Source: a bacterium (lineage in GTDB: Bacteria > SAR324 > XYD2-FULL-50-16). From it: DNA of 64,000 nucleotides. Of this stretch, positions 23,925 to 33,340 are shown one piece after another (position 1 is the first letter of the stretch; the number at the start of each line of letters is the position of its first letter). The notes under the pieces were generated by a model, which saw nothing but the letters and a program-made list of their open reading frames with translations, was not told the DNA's origin and searched no databases. The DNA lies in NCBI GenBank assembly GCA_018829445.1, contig JAHJTV010000015.1:1-64000 (forward strand), given 5' to 3'. The position numbers were made by a program, and so were the translations under genes.

Positions 23925-24928
23925 TGCTAATGCTAATGAATGAGCACGTCAAATCATATTATCAGGGCAAGACAATCCTAATAACCGGTGCTTCGGGATA
24001 CATTGGCTGGAATATAGCAAATCACCTTGTGGAAATCGATTGTCAAATCATTCGTGCATCCAGGGATACTGAAAAGCTGGAATACATCCCTGGTAAAGCT
24101 GATTTAATCGGTTATGAAGGGGACTATCAGGATGATATAATGTGGGATGATCTTGTATCCAGGGCTGACGTAATATTCCATTTGGCTGGACAAACCAGTG
24201 CCTATGTGGCTGAAAAGGATCCCGAAAATGATTATAAGGCGAACGTTGTCCCCATGAGAAGGCTGTTGGAAGCTGCTCGAAAGCATAAAAATAATCCAGT
24301 AGTTGTATATGCCGGGACGTCAACACAGTGTGGAATACCTGAGGTTTCTCCCGTTGGAGAAAAGGTTGTGGACAAGCCGATTACCTTTTATGATTTTCAC
24401 AAACTTATGGCTGAAGATATTCTTAAATACTACACACAGCAAGGTTGGGCCAGAGGCGTGTCCCTTAGATTGACCAATGTCTTCGGTCCCGGGCCCAAGA
24501 GTAGTAATTCCGATAGAGGAATCCTTAACCTTATGATTCGTAAAGCTATGCATGGAGATGATTTGAAAGTATACGGATCAGGGGACTACCTTCGCGACTA
24601 TGTTTATATCAAAGATGTCGTTTCGGTATTCACACAGGTTCCGTGCAATGCTGATAAAGCAAAAGGGAAGCACTATTTGCTGGGAAGCGGAATTGGAACC
24701 AGCATTAAAGGTGCAATCACCAGTGTTGCCAATATTGTAAGCCAAAACACAGGTAATACGGTTTCCGTTGTGCATGTTGATCCCCCGACTGCCCTGTTGC
24801 CGATAGAATTTAGGAATTTCGTTGCTGATACTACTTCATTAATGGTGGATCACAGTATTTCTATTCAATACTCACTTGAGAAAGGGATTCAAGAGACAGT
24901 CGAGTTTTTAAAAAAAAATTCGATGTAA
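23924..24928 (+). CDS. NAD-dependent sugar epimerase/dehydratase
   Basis: An extended SDR of about 334 aa. TILITGASGYIGW binds the dinucleotide, AGTSTQCG holds the catalytic Ser/Thr, and FYDFHKLMAE the Tyr-x3-Lys pair. The start is ambiguous: three ATGs (23924, 23930, 23936) lie within a ctaatg repeat, and 23924 overlaps the previous stop by one base. It probably acts as a 4-epimerase or 4-ketoreductase on the module's nucleotide sugar. Confidence 0.85.
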   Translation: MLMLMNEHVKSYYQGKTILITGASGYIGWNIANHLVEIDCQIIRASRDTEKLEYIPGKADLIGYEGDYQDDIMWDDLVSRADVIFHLAGQTSAYVAEKDPENDYKANVVPMRRLLEAARKHKNNPVVVYAGTSTQCGIPEVSPVGEKVVDKPITFYDFHKLMAEDILKYYTQQGWARGVSLRLTNVFGPGPKSSNSDRGILNLMIRKAMHGDDLKVYGSGDYLRDYVYIKDVVSVFTQVPCNADKAKGKHYLLGSGIGTSIKGAITSVANIVSQNTGNTVSVVHVDPPTALLPIEFRNFVADTTSLMVDHSISIQYSLEKGIQETVEFLKKNSM

Positions 24929-25004
24929 TTGATTTTAAAACATCGAATTGAGTAAAAAAAATTGAAATTGTTAAAAAAGATCCACTTCTACACTATTGCA
25001 TCAC

Positions 25005-25982
25005 ATGAAAAATAAAAAGATCCTGATAACCGGTGGCCTTGGTTTTATTGGCAGTAATCTTGTTGAAAGATGCCTTAAATTGGGAGCTAATGTTACCATC
25101 TATGATAATCTCGATACCAATTCTGGTGGGAATCTCTTTAACATTGAATCATTTAAAGATAATATTAATCTCGTTATTGGAGATATATGTAATTTCGAAC
25201 ATCTGATTCAGGTGGTTCTTAATCAAGATATTATTATCAATTGCGCAGCCAGCACATCTCATCCCTATTCTATGAAAGAGCCATGGGCAAATCTGGATGT
25301 TAATAGTCGTGGTGTGGTAAATATTCTTGAAGCAATAAGGAGGGTAAACAGGGATGTCAGACTTATTCATCTGGGGACGACAACTCAACTGGGGAAACTT
25401 CAATATCAACCAGCAGATGAGTTACATCCTGAGTTTCCAACTGATATGTATTCCGCAAACAAGGTGGTGGCCGAAAAATACATCATGTTGTATTCAAGAG
25501 CTTACGATCTCAATGCAACTGTAATCAGACTGCCAAATGTTTATGGCCCACGTGCGGCTATTCACAACCACGAATTTACCTTTAACAACTATTTTGTTGG
25601 TCTTGCGCTTCAAAACAAGTCTATAACCGTTTACAAGCCTGGAGGGCAAATGAGGAACGCCCTTTATGTCGAAGATGCCGTTAAAGCAGTATTGATTGCG
25701 GCTGAATCCTGTGAGCTTGCCTCTGAAACCTTCTTTGTGGTTAGTGATGACCACTATAGTGTAAAGGAAATTGCAGAACAAACCTGCATAATATTGGGAG
25801 GGGACGTTGTTATGATTGATTGGCCGAGCAGTAGAAAAGCCATTGAAATCGGTGATGCTATTATCAGTAATCAGAAGTTTAAAAAAGCGACTGGCTGGTA
25901 TCCCGCATACTCTTTTGAAAAAGGGTTGATGTTAACAAGAGATTACTACTCAACCTGTCTGGATCACTATCTTAATTGTTAA
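25005..25982 (+). CDS. NAD-dependent sugar epimerase/dehydratase
   Basis: A 325-aa extended SDR; start at ATG 25005 (KNKKILITGGLGFIGSN). LGTTTQLG supplies the Ser/Thr position and MYSANKVVAEKY the Tyr-x3-Lys pair. FRNALYVEDA-type segment (MRNALYVEDAVKAV) is typical of UDP-glucose 4-epimerase/CDP-sugar reductase relatives. The substrate is unknown. The 5' gap of 76 bp is very A-rich. Confidence 0.86.
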   Translation: MKNKKILITGGLGFIGSNLVERCLKLGANVTIYDNLDTNSGGNLFNIESFKDNINLVIGDICNFEHLIQVVLNQDIIINCAASTSHPYSMKEPWANLDVNSRGVVNILEAIRRVNRDVRLIHLGTTTQLGKLQYQPADELHPEFPTDMYSANKVVAEKYIMLYSRAYDLNATVIRLPNVYGPRAAIHNHEFTFNNYFVGLALQNKSITVYKPGGQMRNALYVEDAVKAVLIAAESCELASETFFVVSDDHYSVKEIAEQTCIILGGDVVMIDWPSSRKAIEIGDAIISNQKFKKATGWYPAYSFEKGLMLTRDYYSTCLDHYLNC

Positions 25983-26005
25983 CTCTTATAAAACAAGAAA
26001 GTGTT

Positions 26006-26752
26006 ATGAAGAAACTGTTTACAAGGAACGAATTTGAAAATCATCTTGTCGAAAGTGGTAAAAAACTAGCGAATGATGAAGGACTTCAACAAAAAGCTTT
26101 AGATGTGCTGATTGATGCAGATAAACACAACTGGATTCATCAAACGAAATGGTTTGGTGAACCGATTCTAAATCTACCGCAGGATCTTTTTGCGGTACAG
26201 GAGATCATTTTTCAGACAAGGCCTGATTATATAATAGAAATTGGAGTTGCCTGGGGAGGTTCCCTCCTTTTCTATTCAACGTTGATGGAAGTCTTGGGGG
26301 GAGAAAAAATTATTGGGGTCGATATCTATGTCCCCGAGGATTTAAAAGCAAGGATCGTTGCGCATGGCAACCTGTCACAACGGATTGAATTGATTGTTGG
26401 CTCCTCACTGGAGCAAAGCACTCTTGAAAAAATAAGATTGACGATCGGTGATTCGCGAAAAGTGATGGTGATACTTGATTCGTTTCATTCTCATGGGCAC
26501 GTGTTAGCCGAATTAAACAACTATGCAGGTTTTGTCGGCAATGGGTATTATCTTGTTGTCTGTGATACCATAGTCGAGCATTTACCGGAACAGAAACATC
26601 GACCGCGTCCGTGGGGCCCCGGAAACAATCCAAAGACTGCCTTGGGCGAATTCCTGAAGACAAACAGCAGGTTTGAGTTGGATGAAAAAATTAATAATAA
26701 ACTTTTATTTACGTGCAATCCCGGGGGTTATATGCGCGCCATAAGGGATTGA
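26006..26752 (+). CDS. Cephalosporin-hydroxylase-family protein (SAM fold)
   Basis: A 248-aa protein with start at ATG 26006 (tail of the previous gene ends 24 nt before). IIEIGVAWGGS (about 75-85) is SAM motif I, and ILDSFHSHGHVLAEL holds the conserved D-S-x-H metal/SAM segment of the CmcI-like family. Members in polysaccharide loci are thought to be O-methyltransferases rather than hydroxylases. It probably methylates a sugar of this module. Confidence 0.82.
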   Translation: MKKLFTRNEFENHLVESGKKLANDEGLQQKALDVLIDADKHNWIHQTKWFGEPILNLPQDLFAVQEIIFQTRPDYIIEIGVAWGGSLLFYSTLMEVLGGEKIIGVDIYVPEDLKARIVAHGNLSQRIELIVGSSLEQSTLEKIRLTIGDSRKVMVILDSFHSHGHVLAELNNYAGFVGNGYYLVVCDTIVEHLPEQKHRPRPWGPGNNPKTALGEFLKTNSRFELDEKINNKLLFTCNPGGYMRAIRD

Positions 26753-26833
26753 TTGTTCCCCTTTGAGAACGGGATTTAGCGTTATTCATTCGTTAGGTAT
26801 ACTATTAATCATTAAATCACTATTGAGATAACC

Positions 26834-27778
26834 ATGAAATTAGTTATTACGGGAGCTATCGGTCACATAGGATCCAGATTAATAAGAGAATTACCCTCCA
26901 GGTTTCCGGGAGCCGAAATTGTAATGATCGACAATATGATGACTCAACGGTATCCATCGCTTTTTAACCTATCTGATAATATAAACTATAAGTTTTTTGA
27001 AACAGATGTTTTATCTACAGATCTAGTACCAATAATTGAAAATGCGTCTGTTGTCATACATTTAGCTGCCATTACGGATGCTGCAGGAAGTTTTGACAAA
27101 AAAGAGTTAGTAGAAAAGAACAATTTTTTTGCAACTGAAAAAGTTGCAAATGCATGTTGTTCGGTAGGAACTCCATTGATTCATCTTTCGTCTACAAGTG
27201 TCTACGGTACACAAAATGAGATTGTTGATGAAGACTGTTCTTTGGAAGAGCTCAAGCCACAAAGTCCATATGCAGAAACAAAGCTAAGAGAAGAACAATA
27301 TCTGGTTGAACTCTCGAAAAATGACAAGTTACGTTTTATAACTTGCCGCTTTGGAACAATATGTGGAGTTTCTCCAGGTATGCGATTCCATACTGCTGTA
27401 AACAAGTTTTGTTGGCAGGCTGTGATGGGGCAACCATTAACCGTTTGGGAAACTGCTTTACACCAAAAAAGACCATATTTGACCCTTGATGATGCAGTAA
27501 GCGCCGTTTTTCATATTATTGATAAGAATCTTTTTGATAATCGAACATATAATGTTTTAACTGATAATTTAACGGTTGATAGCATCGTAAAATATATTTC
27601 TCAAAAGATACCAGACATTAAAATAAATTTTGTAAAATCAAAGATCATGAATCAACTTTCATATAATGTTGCAAATGAGAGATTCAAAGCAACAGGTTTC
27701 ATATTTAAAGGAAAAGTTGAGAAAAGCATTTTTGAAACAATTGAGCTTTTAAGAAATAGTAATACGATAACAAGATAA
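26834..27778 (+). CDS. NAD-dependent sugar epimerase/dehydratase
   Basis: A 314-aa extended SDR: VITGAIGHIGSRL at the N-terminus, LSSTSVYG with the catalytic Ser, SPYAETKLREEQ with Tyr-x3-Lys, and CRFGTICG. AITDAAGS is the usual NNAG-equivalent stretch. From here to about 30.8 kb the DNA is visibly more AT-rich than upstream, suggesting separately acquired genes. Substrate unknown. Confidence 0.85.
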   Translation: MKLVITGAIGHIGSRLIRELPSRFPGAEIVMIDNMMTQRYPSLFNLSDNINYKFFETDVLSTDLVPIIENASVVIHLAAITDAAGSFDKKELVEKNNFFATEKVANACCSVGTPLIHLSSTSVYGTQNEIVDEDCSLEELKPQSPYAETKLREEQYLVELSKNDKLRFITCRFGTICGVSPGMRFHTAVNKFCWQAVMGQPLTVWETALHQKRPYLTLDDAVSAVFHIIDKNLFDNRTYNVLTDNLTVDSIVKYISQKIPDIKINFVKSKIMNQLSYNVANERFKATGFIFKGKVEKSIFETIELLRNSNTITR

Positions 27779-27836
27779 TAGGAGTTTTCTTAAGATTTCA
27801 AAATATCAGTTACCATATTCAAATATTTAATCGAGA

Positions 27837-29636
27837 ATGCTTTTTAAGTTTCTTTACTTTTTCAATCCAAGAGAAAGGTTGTTGCTTTTTGGACAATTAA
27901 TATTAGTATTTATTGGATCCGGGTTGGAAATAATTGGAATAGGTATTATTATCCCTTTCATCGCTATGTTGAGTAATCCCGGGATAATTCAAGAGCATTG
28001 GTTTCTGCAAAAAGTATATATTCTGTTTCATTTTTCATCAGATAAAAACTTCTTAATCGGGGTATGCTTTTTTTTAATGGCTGTTTTTGTATTTAAAAAC
28101 CTATATCTATTTTTTGTCCAATATACTCAGACTCGATTTTTTGCTAATAAAACTGTAGATTTGGAATCATATCTCTTGGTAGCATATTTATCCCAGCCCT
28201 ATTCGTTCTTTTTTCAACATAATAAGTCAGAGTTGCTAAATATAGTTATTAAAGGAGTTGGAACATTTATTGATAGATTTACCAAACCAATATTAGTATT
28301 GACGGCAGAACTAATTACAATTATTGGTATTTTATCTGTTATGTTAATTATGGATCCGATGCCAATGTTAGCTGTGCTTTCATCGGTTGGGCTCTTAATA
28401 TTTTTGACAATATCTTTGATTCAAAAGAAACTCGTTAAAGCTGGAAAGGAGATGTATTTTTATCAGCAAAATACGATCAAATGGGCTAATCAAAGTATCG
28501 ATAGTATTAAGGAAAATAAAGTATTTGGAAAGCTTAATTATTTTATTAATAAATATAAGGAATATGCATACAAAAATTCGAGAAAATCCGTATACGTAAG
28601 TTTAGTAAATTTTACACCAAGGTTGCTGATAGAATCATTCATTTTTATTGGAATTTTTGGATTTATTATTTTTGTTTTGTTAAAAGAGATTGATTTAAGA
28701 TCAATAATACCGATTTTAGCATTTCTTGGAGTAGCTGCTGTCAGGATTTTGCCTTCGACGACAAAGATCATGAATTCAATCATGTCTATTAAGCAATCCA
28801 GCTATGTTGTTCAGGAAATATATAATCAGTTAAAGTTTGCTAAAGAATCTATTTCCAACACTGAAGAAAGATCGTTTAATTCTATTGATTTTAAAAATGA
28901 AATACAGTTAAAAAATTTAGTATTTACCTATGATGGAGCACACGAAAAAGCTCTCTCAGGTGTAAATCTGACAATAAAAAAGGGGCAATCCGTAGCATTT
29001 GTGGGAACATCAGGTGCTGGAAAGAGTACGCTAGCTGATATTTTGTTAGGGCTTTTAACTTGCGAAAAGGGGAGTGTCCTGATTGATAGTAAAGAATTTA
29101 ATCGCTTGAATATTGATGACTGGAGAAAAAAGATTGGTTATATCCCCCAAGCAATATATTTGCTGGACACAAGTATCAAGGAAAATATCGCTTTTGGTTT
29201 CAATCATGATGAAATTGATGATGAAAAAGTCTGGAAAGCTCTAAAAATTGCCCAACTTGATAGTTTTGTAAAAAACCTTCCACAACAATTGGAAACTTTA
29301 ACAGGTGAAAATGGAATTTCAATATCTGGTGGTCAAAGGCAACGAATTGGGATTGCGAGGGCTCTCTATCACGATCCAGAAATTCTAATATTTGATGAAG
29401 CAACTTCGGCCTTAGACAATGAAACCGAGGGAGAGCTTAATAAAGCCATAGAATCTTTGGCAAGAAAAAAGACATTAATCATTATTGCACACAGAATGAG
29501 TACCGTTGAAAACTGTGATTTCCTTTATTATATGGAAAACGGAAAAGTTGTGGATTCTGGACCATTTAATGATCTTTTAAAGAGAAACAGCGAGTTCAGA
29601 AAGCTAGCGAAGCAAGCTCTCGTAAACGAATCATAG
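27837..29636 (+). CDS. ABC flippase/exporter (permease-ATPase)
   Basis: A 599-aa half transporter. The membrane part (about 1-330) has six predicted helices; the ATPase part has Walker A GTSGAGKST (about 388-396), the signature SGGQRQR (about 496) and Walker B ILIFDEATSALD (about 516). Homologues of MsbA/PglK type flip lipid-linked oligosaccharides to the periplasm. In this locus it could flip the repeat unit, since no Wzx-type flippase is visible in the window. AT-rich codon use. Confidence 0.88.
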   Translation: MLFKFLYFFNPRERLLLFGQLILVFIGSGLEIIGIGIIIPFIAMLSNPGIIQEHWFLQKVYILFHFSSDKNFLIGVCFFLMAVFVFKNLYLFFVQYTQTRFFANKTVDLESYLLVAYLSQPYSFFFQHNKSELLNIVIKGVGTFIDRFTKPILVLTAELITIIGILSVMLIMDPMPMLAVLSSVGLLIFLTISLIQKKLVKAGKEMYFYQQNTIKWANQSIDSIKENKVFGKLNYFINKYKEYAYKNSRKSVYVSLVNFTPRLLIESFIFIGIFGFIIFVLLKEIDLRSIIPILAFLGVAAVRILPSTTKIMNSIMSIKQSSYVVQEIYNQLKFAKESISNTEERSFNSIDFKNEIQLKNLVFTYDGAHEKALSGVNLTIKKGQSVAFVGTSGAGKSTLADILLGLLTCEKGSVLIDSKEFNRLNIDDWRKKIGYIPQAIYLLDTSIKENIAFGFNHDEIDDEKVWKALKIAQLDSFVKNLPQQLETLTGENGISISGGQRQRIGIARALYHDPEILIFDEATSALDNETEGELNKAIESLARKKTLIIIAHRMSTVENCDFLYYMENGKVVDSGPFNDLLKRNSEFRKLAKQALVNES

Positions 29637-29648
29637 AGTAACAAAGCA

Positions 29649-30761
29649 ATGAATGGAGAAAAAAGTCATAGTGTTACAATTGTTTTGCCGATAAAGGATC
29701 GAATCCCTTTTACAATGAGGTGGTTGGACTATGCGCGTTTGTGTATGTTTTCCGGGAAAATCCTTATTGCAGATGGCGGAAAGAAAAATACACTGGCAGA
29801 GGAACTGCGAAAGGAAAAATATAAAAATTTAGATATTGAATATTTACGCTACCCATACGATGAAACATTAGGTTGTTATTTTAAGAAAATGTCTGATGTA
29901 CTGCAGCTGGTTGAAACACCTTACGCATTAATGGCTGATGATGATGATTTTTTTCTGTTTGATGGAATTATTGATTCAGTTGATTTTTTAAATCATAATC
30001 CAGATTATGTGACATGCAGAGGCGGCCTTGGAATAGTGACAGTAGCCCAACCTGTCAATTCAGACAATGTTTATGGAAATGCTGTTTTTTCGAATATTCG
30101 CCATGATAATTCTATTGAACAGGAATCAGCTCATGAACGACTCCAAAACCAGTGCATGACTTACAGTTTGACCTGTTACGATGTCCACCGTACAGAAGTA
30201 ATTCAAAATAGTTACAGCGCTTTATATCAGCTAGATTTTAAAGATATATTTCTTTCCGAATTATTGACTAGCTATTTAACAGTTGTCTCTGGCAAGATAA
30301 AGAGAATCTCAGGATTGTATTTGCTAAGGCAGTCAAATCCTCCACAATCATCCGCTACTGCAGCAAATCAAAGAGCAGATTATTTTGACCGGTTGTTACT
30401 GGATTCATGGTCAACTGATATTAATGGAATGATAGAGAGAATTGCGAATTTGGTATGTGAAATAGACAAAATTGACTTTGAAATGGCAATTGATCTGGTT
30501 AGGAGTAGTTACAAGTATAAAATGAAAGCGACTTTAAAAAAATTTTTGCTTCAGGAAGATCGTGTTAATGAAACGTTTTTTAGGAAAGCCGCAAGTTATG
30601 TCCAGTCAATGAATGATTCAAGCAGATTAAAAAAAATCATATATGGATTAATGAGAAAGTACCGGTATATAAAAGGTGATGAAAGATCTATTTTAAATTC
30701 TTCTAAGTCCCCCTATTTTGCTGAATTCAAGTTAATACAAAATATTATTCGAAGTAGTTAA
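29649..30761 (+). CDS. Glycosyltransferase, TIGR00180-type
   Basis: A 370-aa GT-A-type transferase. The N-terminus SVTIVLPIKDRIPFTMRWLDY, then YPYDETLGCYFKKMSD and the acidic metal site LMADDDDFFL (about 97-106) match the TIGR00180 glycosyltransferase domain. The C-terminal 150 residues are helical and basic, consistent with membrane association. It starts 12 nt after the ABC gene, and is followed within 16 nt by neuB, so it may transfer the nonulosonic acid or its acceptor sugar. Confidence 0.8.
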   Translation: MNGEKSHSVTIVLPIKDRIPFTMRWLDYARLCMFSGKILIADGGKKNTLAEELRKEKYKNLDIEYLRYPYDETLGCYFKKMSDVLQLVETPYALMADDDDFFLFDGIIDSVDFLNHNPDYVTCRGGLGIVTVAQPVNSDNVYGNAVFSNIRHDNSIEQESAHERLQNQCMTYSLTCYDVHRTEVIQNSYSALYQLDFKDIFLSELLTSYLTVVSGKIKRISGLYLLRQSNPPQSSATAANQRADYFDRLLLDSWSTDINGMIERIANLVCEIDKIDFEMAIDLVRSSYKYKMKATLKKFLLQEDRVNETFFRKAASYVQSMNDSSRLKKIIYGLMRKYRYIKGDERSILNSSKSPYFAEFKLIQNIIRSS

Positions 30762-30776
30762 TAAAAAATAAAAGTC

Positions 30777-31814
30777 ATGGGTCTAGGAAAGAATGTCACC
30801 TCGAAAAGGTGCAATATTATTGCCGAAATCGGTGTGAATCATAATGGTGATTTGGATTTGGCATATAAAATGATCGACGTTGCCAAATCATGTGGAGCCG
30901 ATGCGGTAAAATATCAAACATTTTCTGCAGATGCCCTTGTTACATACAATACGCCAAAAGTAGCCTATCAAAATAACACGACATCAACGGAAGAATCTCA
31001 CTATGAGATGATTCGAAAGCTTGAACTTCCCTGGGAAGATCATCATTCATTATTTCAGTTTTGCAAAAGCATCGGCATCGAATTCATTTCGACTCCCTAT
31101 GATATCGAAAGTGCTTTGTTTCTGGACGAATTGGGCGTACAGACCTATAAGACCGCTTCTGCAGATATTGTCGACCTACCTTTGCACGAGTTGCTAGCTG
31201 GACTGGACAAACCGGTCATTATTGCCACAGGTATGGCAAGTCTGGGTGAAATCGAAACCGTTATAAGTCTGTACCGGGAGAGGAACAATAACAAGGTTAC
31301 ATTGCTGCATTGTGTATCCAATTATCCCTGCTCAGATGCTAGCCTGAACCTTAGAGTCATGGCAACCCTCCAACAGGCTTTCCACGTTCCAGTTGGCTTT
31401 TCAGATCACAGCATAGGGAGCGATGCAGCGATGATTGCCATTGCGTTGGGTGCAACAGTTATCGAAAAGCATTTTACACTTGATAAAGACATGACAGGTC
31501 CTGACCATAAAGCCTCTGCAGATCCCAAGGAATTTTCTGAATTGGTTCAAAAGATACGGAAAACTGAACTTATGCTCGGAAGCCCCGTAAAACGGATACA
31601 GACAGAAGAATGTCAAATGGCAGAAGTATCACGTAAAAGTGTGACACTTTCCAAGAGTATGATGCGAAATGAGATCATTGAACGAAGCCACCTATCGATG
31701 AAACGACCCGGTACTGGATTATCAGCATCAGATATCCCAAAACTGCTTGGGAAAAAGGTCAGATCAAATTTTCCTAAAAATCATCAGTTAAAGTGGACTG
31801 ATTTGAATGATTGA
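30777..31814 (+). CDS. neuB: N-acetylneuraminate-type nonulosonate synthase
   Basis: A 345-aa enzyme that condenses phosphoenolpyruvate with a hexosamine to give a nine-carbon sialic-acid-like sugar. AEIGVNHNGDLDLAYKMID and CGADAVKYQTF start the TIM barrel; GFSDHSIG and EKHFTLDK are further signatures, and the C-terminal SAF (antifreeze-like) domain is present (about 285-345, KRPGTGLSASD). The sequence does not show by itself whether the product is neuraminic, legionaminic or pseudaminic acid. It overlaps the acetyltransferase gene by 8 nt. Confidence 0.93.
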   Translation: MGLGKNVTSKRCNIIAEIGVNHNGDLDLAYKMIDVAKSCGADAVKYQTFSADALVTYNTPKVAYQNNTTSTEESHYEMIRKLELPWEDHHSLFQFCKSIGIEFISTPYDIESALFLDELGVQTYKTASADIVDLPLHELLAGLDKPVIIATGMASLGEIETVISLYRERNNNKVTLLHCVSNYPCSDASLNLRVMATLQQAFHVPVGFSDHSIGSDAAMIAIALGATVIEKHFTLDKDMTGPDHKASADPKEFSELVQKIRKTELMLGSPVKRIQTEECQMAEVSRKSVTLSKSMMRNEIIERSHLSMKRPGTGLSASDIPKLLGKKVRSNFPKNHQLKWTDLND

Positions 31815-32454
31815 AATTCCAAAACAGTGTTTTATCCTGGGAGCAGGCGGGCAATGTCGCGTTGTTATTTCTATCCTTTCTGAGTATAAAAACAAATATC
31901 AGATTGCTGGTATATTAGATACGGGAATTCCTGATCTCAATGAAACAATCCTTGGATTCAACGTAATCGGTGGCCTAAACGAACTCCAGTCGCTTTTTAG
32001 ACAAGGTTGTCAAGTGGCGTTTATTGCTATTGGAGACAACCGGAAAAGAAGTGAATACTTCAATCTGCTGAATGAAAAGAGTTTCAAACTACCCAATCTG
32101 GTATCTTTAAATGCTTCTATTGACTCGACAGTGACAATGGGACAAGCAAATATTGTCTGTTCAATGGCACATATTGGACCTGGAGTTAAAATTGGGGACA
32201 ATAACCTCATCAACACTGGGGCCATTCTGGATCATGAATCCATACTGCAGGATCACTGCCATCTGGCACCAGGATCTATCCTTTGCGGACGATCTCAGCT
32301 TGGAACTAATGTATTTGTGGGGGCGGGTACAACGATCATTAATAAAATTAAAATCTCTTCGGATCAGACTATTGGAGCAGGGGCGGTGGTTGCAAAGGAT
32401 ATTGATAGCCCCGTCGGTGTCTATGCAGGTGTTCCGGCGAGGTTGCTTTCCTAA
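31807..32454 (+). CDS. NeuD-like sugar acyltransferase
   Basis: A 215-aa protein: an N-terminal pyruvyl/PglD-type Rossmann part (FILGAGGQCRVVISIL) and a left-handed beta-helix of hexapeptide repeats (about 105-210; INTGAILDHES with the catalytic His, HLAPGSILCG). The PglD/NeuD family acetylates amino or hydroxyl groups of bacillosamine or sialic acids. Coupling to neuB by overlap supports a role in nonulosonate O- or N-acetylation. Confidence 0.87.
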   Translation: MIEIPKQCFILGAGGQCRVVISILSEYKNKYQIAGILDTGIPDLNETILGFNVIGGLNELQSLFRQGCQVAFIAIGDNRKRSEYFNLLNEKSFKLPNLVSLNASIDSTVTMGQANIVCSMAHIGPGVKIGDNNLINTGAILDHESILQDHCHLAPGSILCGRSQLGTNVFVGAGTTIINKIKISSDQTIGAGAVVAKDIDSPVGVYAGVPARLLS

Positions 32455-32455
32455 C

Positions 32456-33307
32456 ATGCTGCTTATTTCAACAGGCCTTTTCCAGAATCAAACTGCTATA
32501 CAGGCGATTCAACACCTATCATCTGAAGGCATTAGAGCTATTGAGCTTTCAGCAGGAAGATATTCAGCAGATTTGATTGATGATCTAAAAAAAGTCAGTC
32601 AAGATTTTACCCTATTTGTTCACAATTACTTCCCCCCTGCGGAGGAACCCTTTGTATTCAATCTGGCTTCGTTTGAAGCAAAAACGGTGCAAAAGAGCCT
32701 TGATCATGCTAAGACAGCAATCCGACTGTCAGTGGAATTGGGCAATCCCGTCTATAGCTTTCATGCCGGATATTTGCTGGCCCTTCAGCCGACGGATCTG
32801 GGCAAACAGCTAAATAGAAAAAAACTGGAAGACAGGGAAGTTTGTCTCACTGTATTTATTGAAAGGGTATGCAGTTTGGCTGAATTTGCCAGGAAAGAGG
32901 GTGTCGAACTCCTGATTGAAAATAATGTACTTTCTCAAGCAAACTATGAGGCTTATCAAGCCAATCCTTTTCTTGTAGTCACTGCGGACGAGGCTGAATA
33001 CGTCATGAAAAATACACCGGATAACGTCAATCTTCTGATGGATGTCGCCCATTTAAAAGTCTCTGCACATTCACTGGGGTTTGATGCGGAGCAAATGCTC
33101 CATCGCTGCCACCCGTGGATTAGAGCATACCATTTGAGTGATAATGACGGTATTTCTGACAGCAACGATAACATAACAGTTGATTCCTGGTTCTGGACTT
33201 TACTGAAAAGAGACTATTTATTTTGTACACTTGAGATCAGGGACACATCCATTATTAACCTTATTGACCAGTATAATCTGGTTATTTTTAATTTGGGTTG
33301 TGTTTAA
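32456..33307 (+). CDS. TIM-barrel sugar-phosphate isomerase/epimerase
   Basis: A 283-aa protein of the xylose-isomerase-like (AP endonuclease family 2) fold. It starts at ATG 32456, 2 nt after the previous stop; an upstream open frame from 32153 is only an extension through the acyltransferase gene. LLIENNV, LMDVAHLK and YHLSDNDG carry the metal ligands (Glu, Asp-x-x-His, His-x-x-D). The substrate is unknown. No NeuC/LegG-type hydrolysing 2-epimerase is visible, so it may help make the NeuB substrate, but this is inference. Confidence 0.8.
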   Translation: MLLISTGLFQNQTAIQAIQHLSSEGIRAIELSAGRYSADLIDDLKKVSQDFTLFVHNYFPPAEEPFVFNLASFEAKTVQKSLDHAKTAIRLSVELGNPVYSFHAGYLLALQPTDLGKQLNRKKLEDREVCLTVFIERVCSLAEFARKEGVELLIENNVLSQANYEAYQANPFLVVTADEAEYVMKNTPDNVNLLMDVAHLKVSAHSLGFDAEQMLHRCHPWIRAYHLSDNDGISDSNDNITVDSWFWTLLKRDYLFCTLEIRDTSIINLIDQYNLVIFNLGCV

Positions 33308-33340
33308 AATATCAACTTGGATTAATTGGAGATTGGTTTT

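Noticed and set aside
32153..32455. N-terminal extension of the TIM-barrel isomerase
   Set aside because: The extension lies entirely inside the NeuD-like gene in another frame and does not look like protein; the ATG at 32456 fits the family start.
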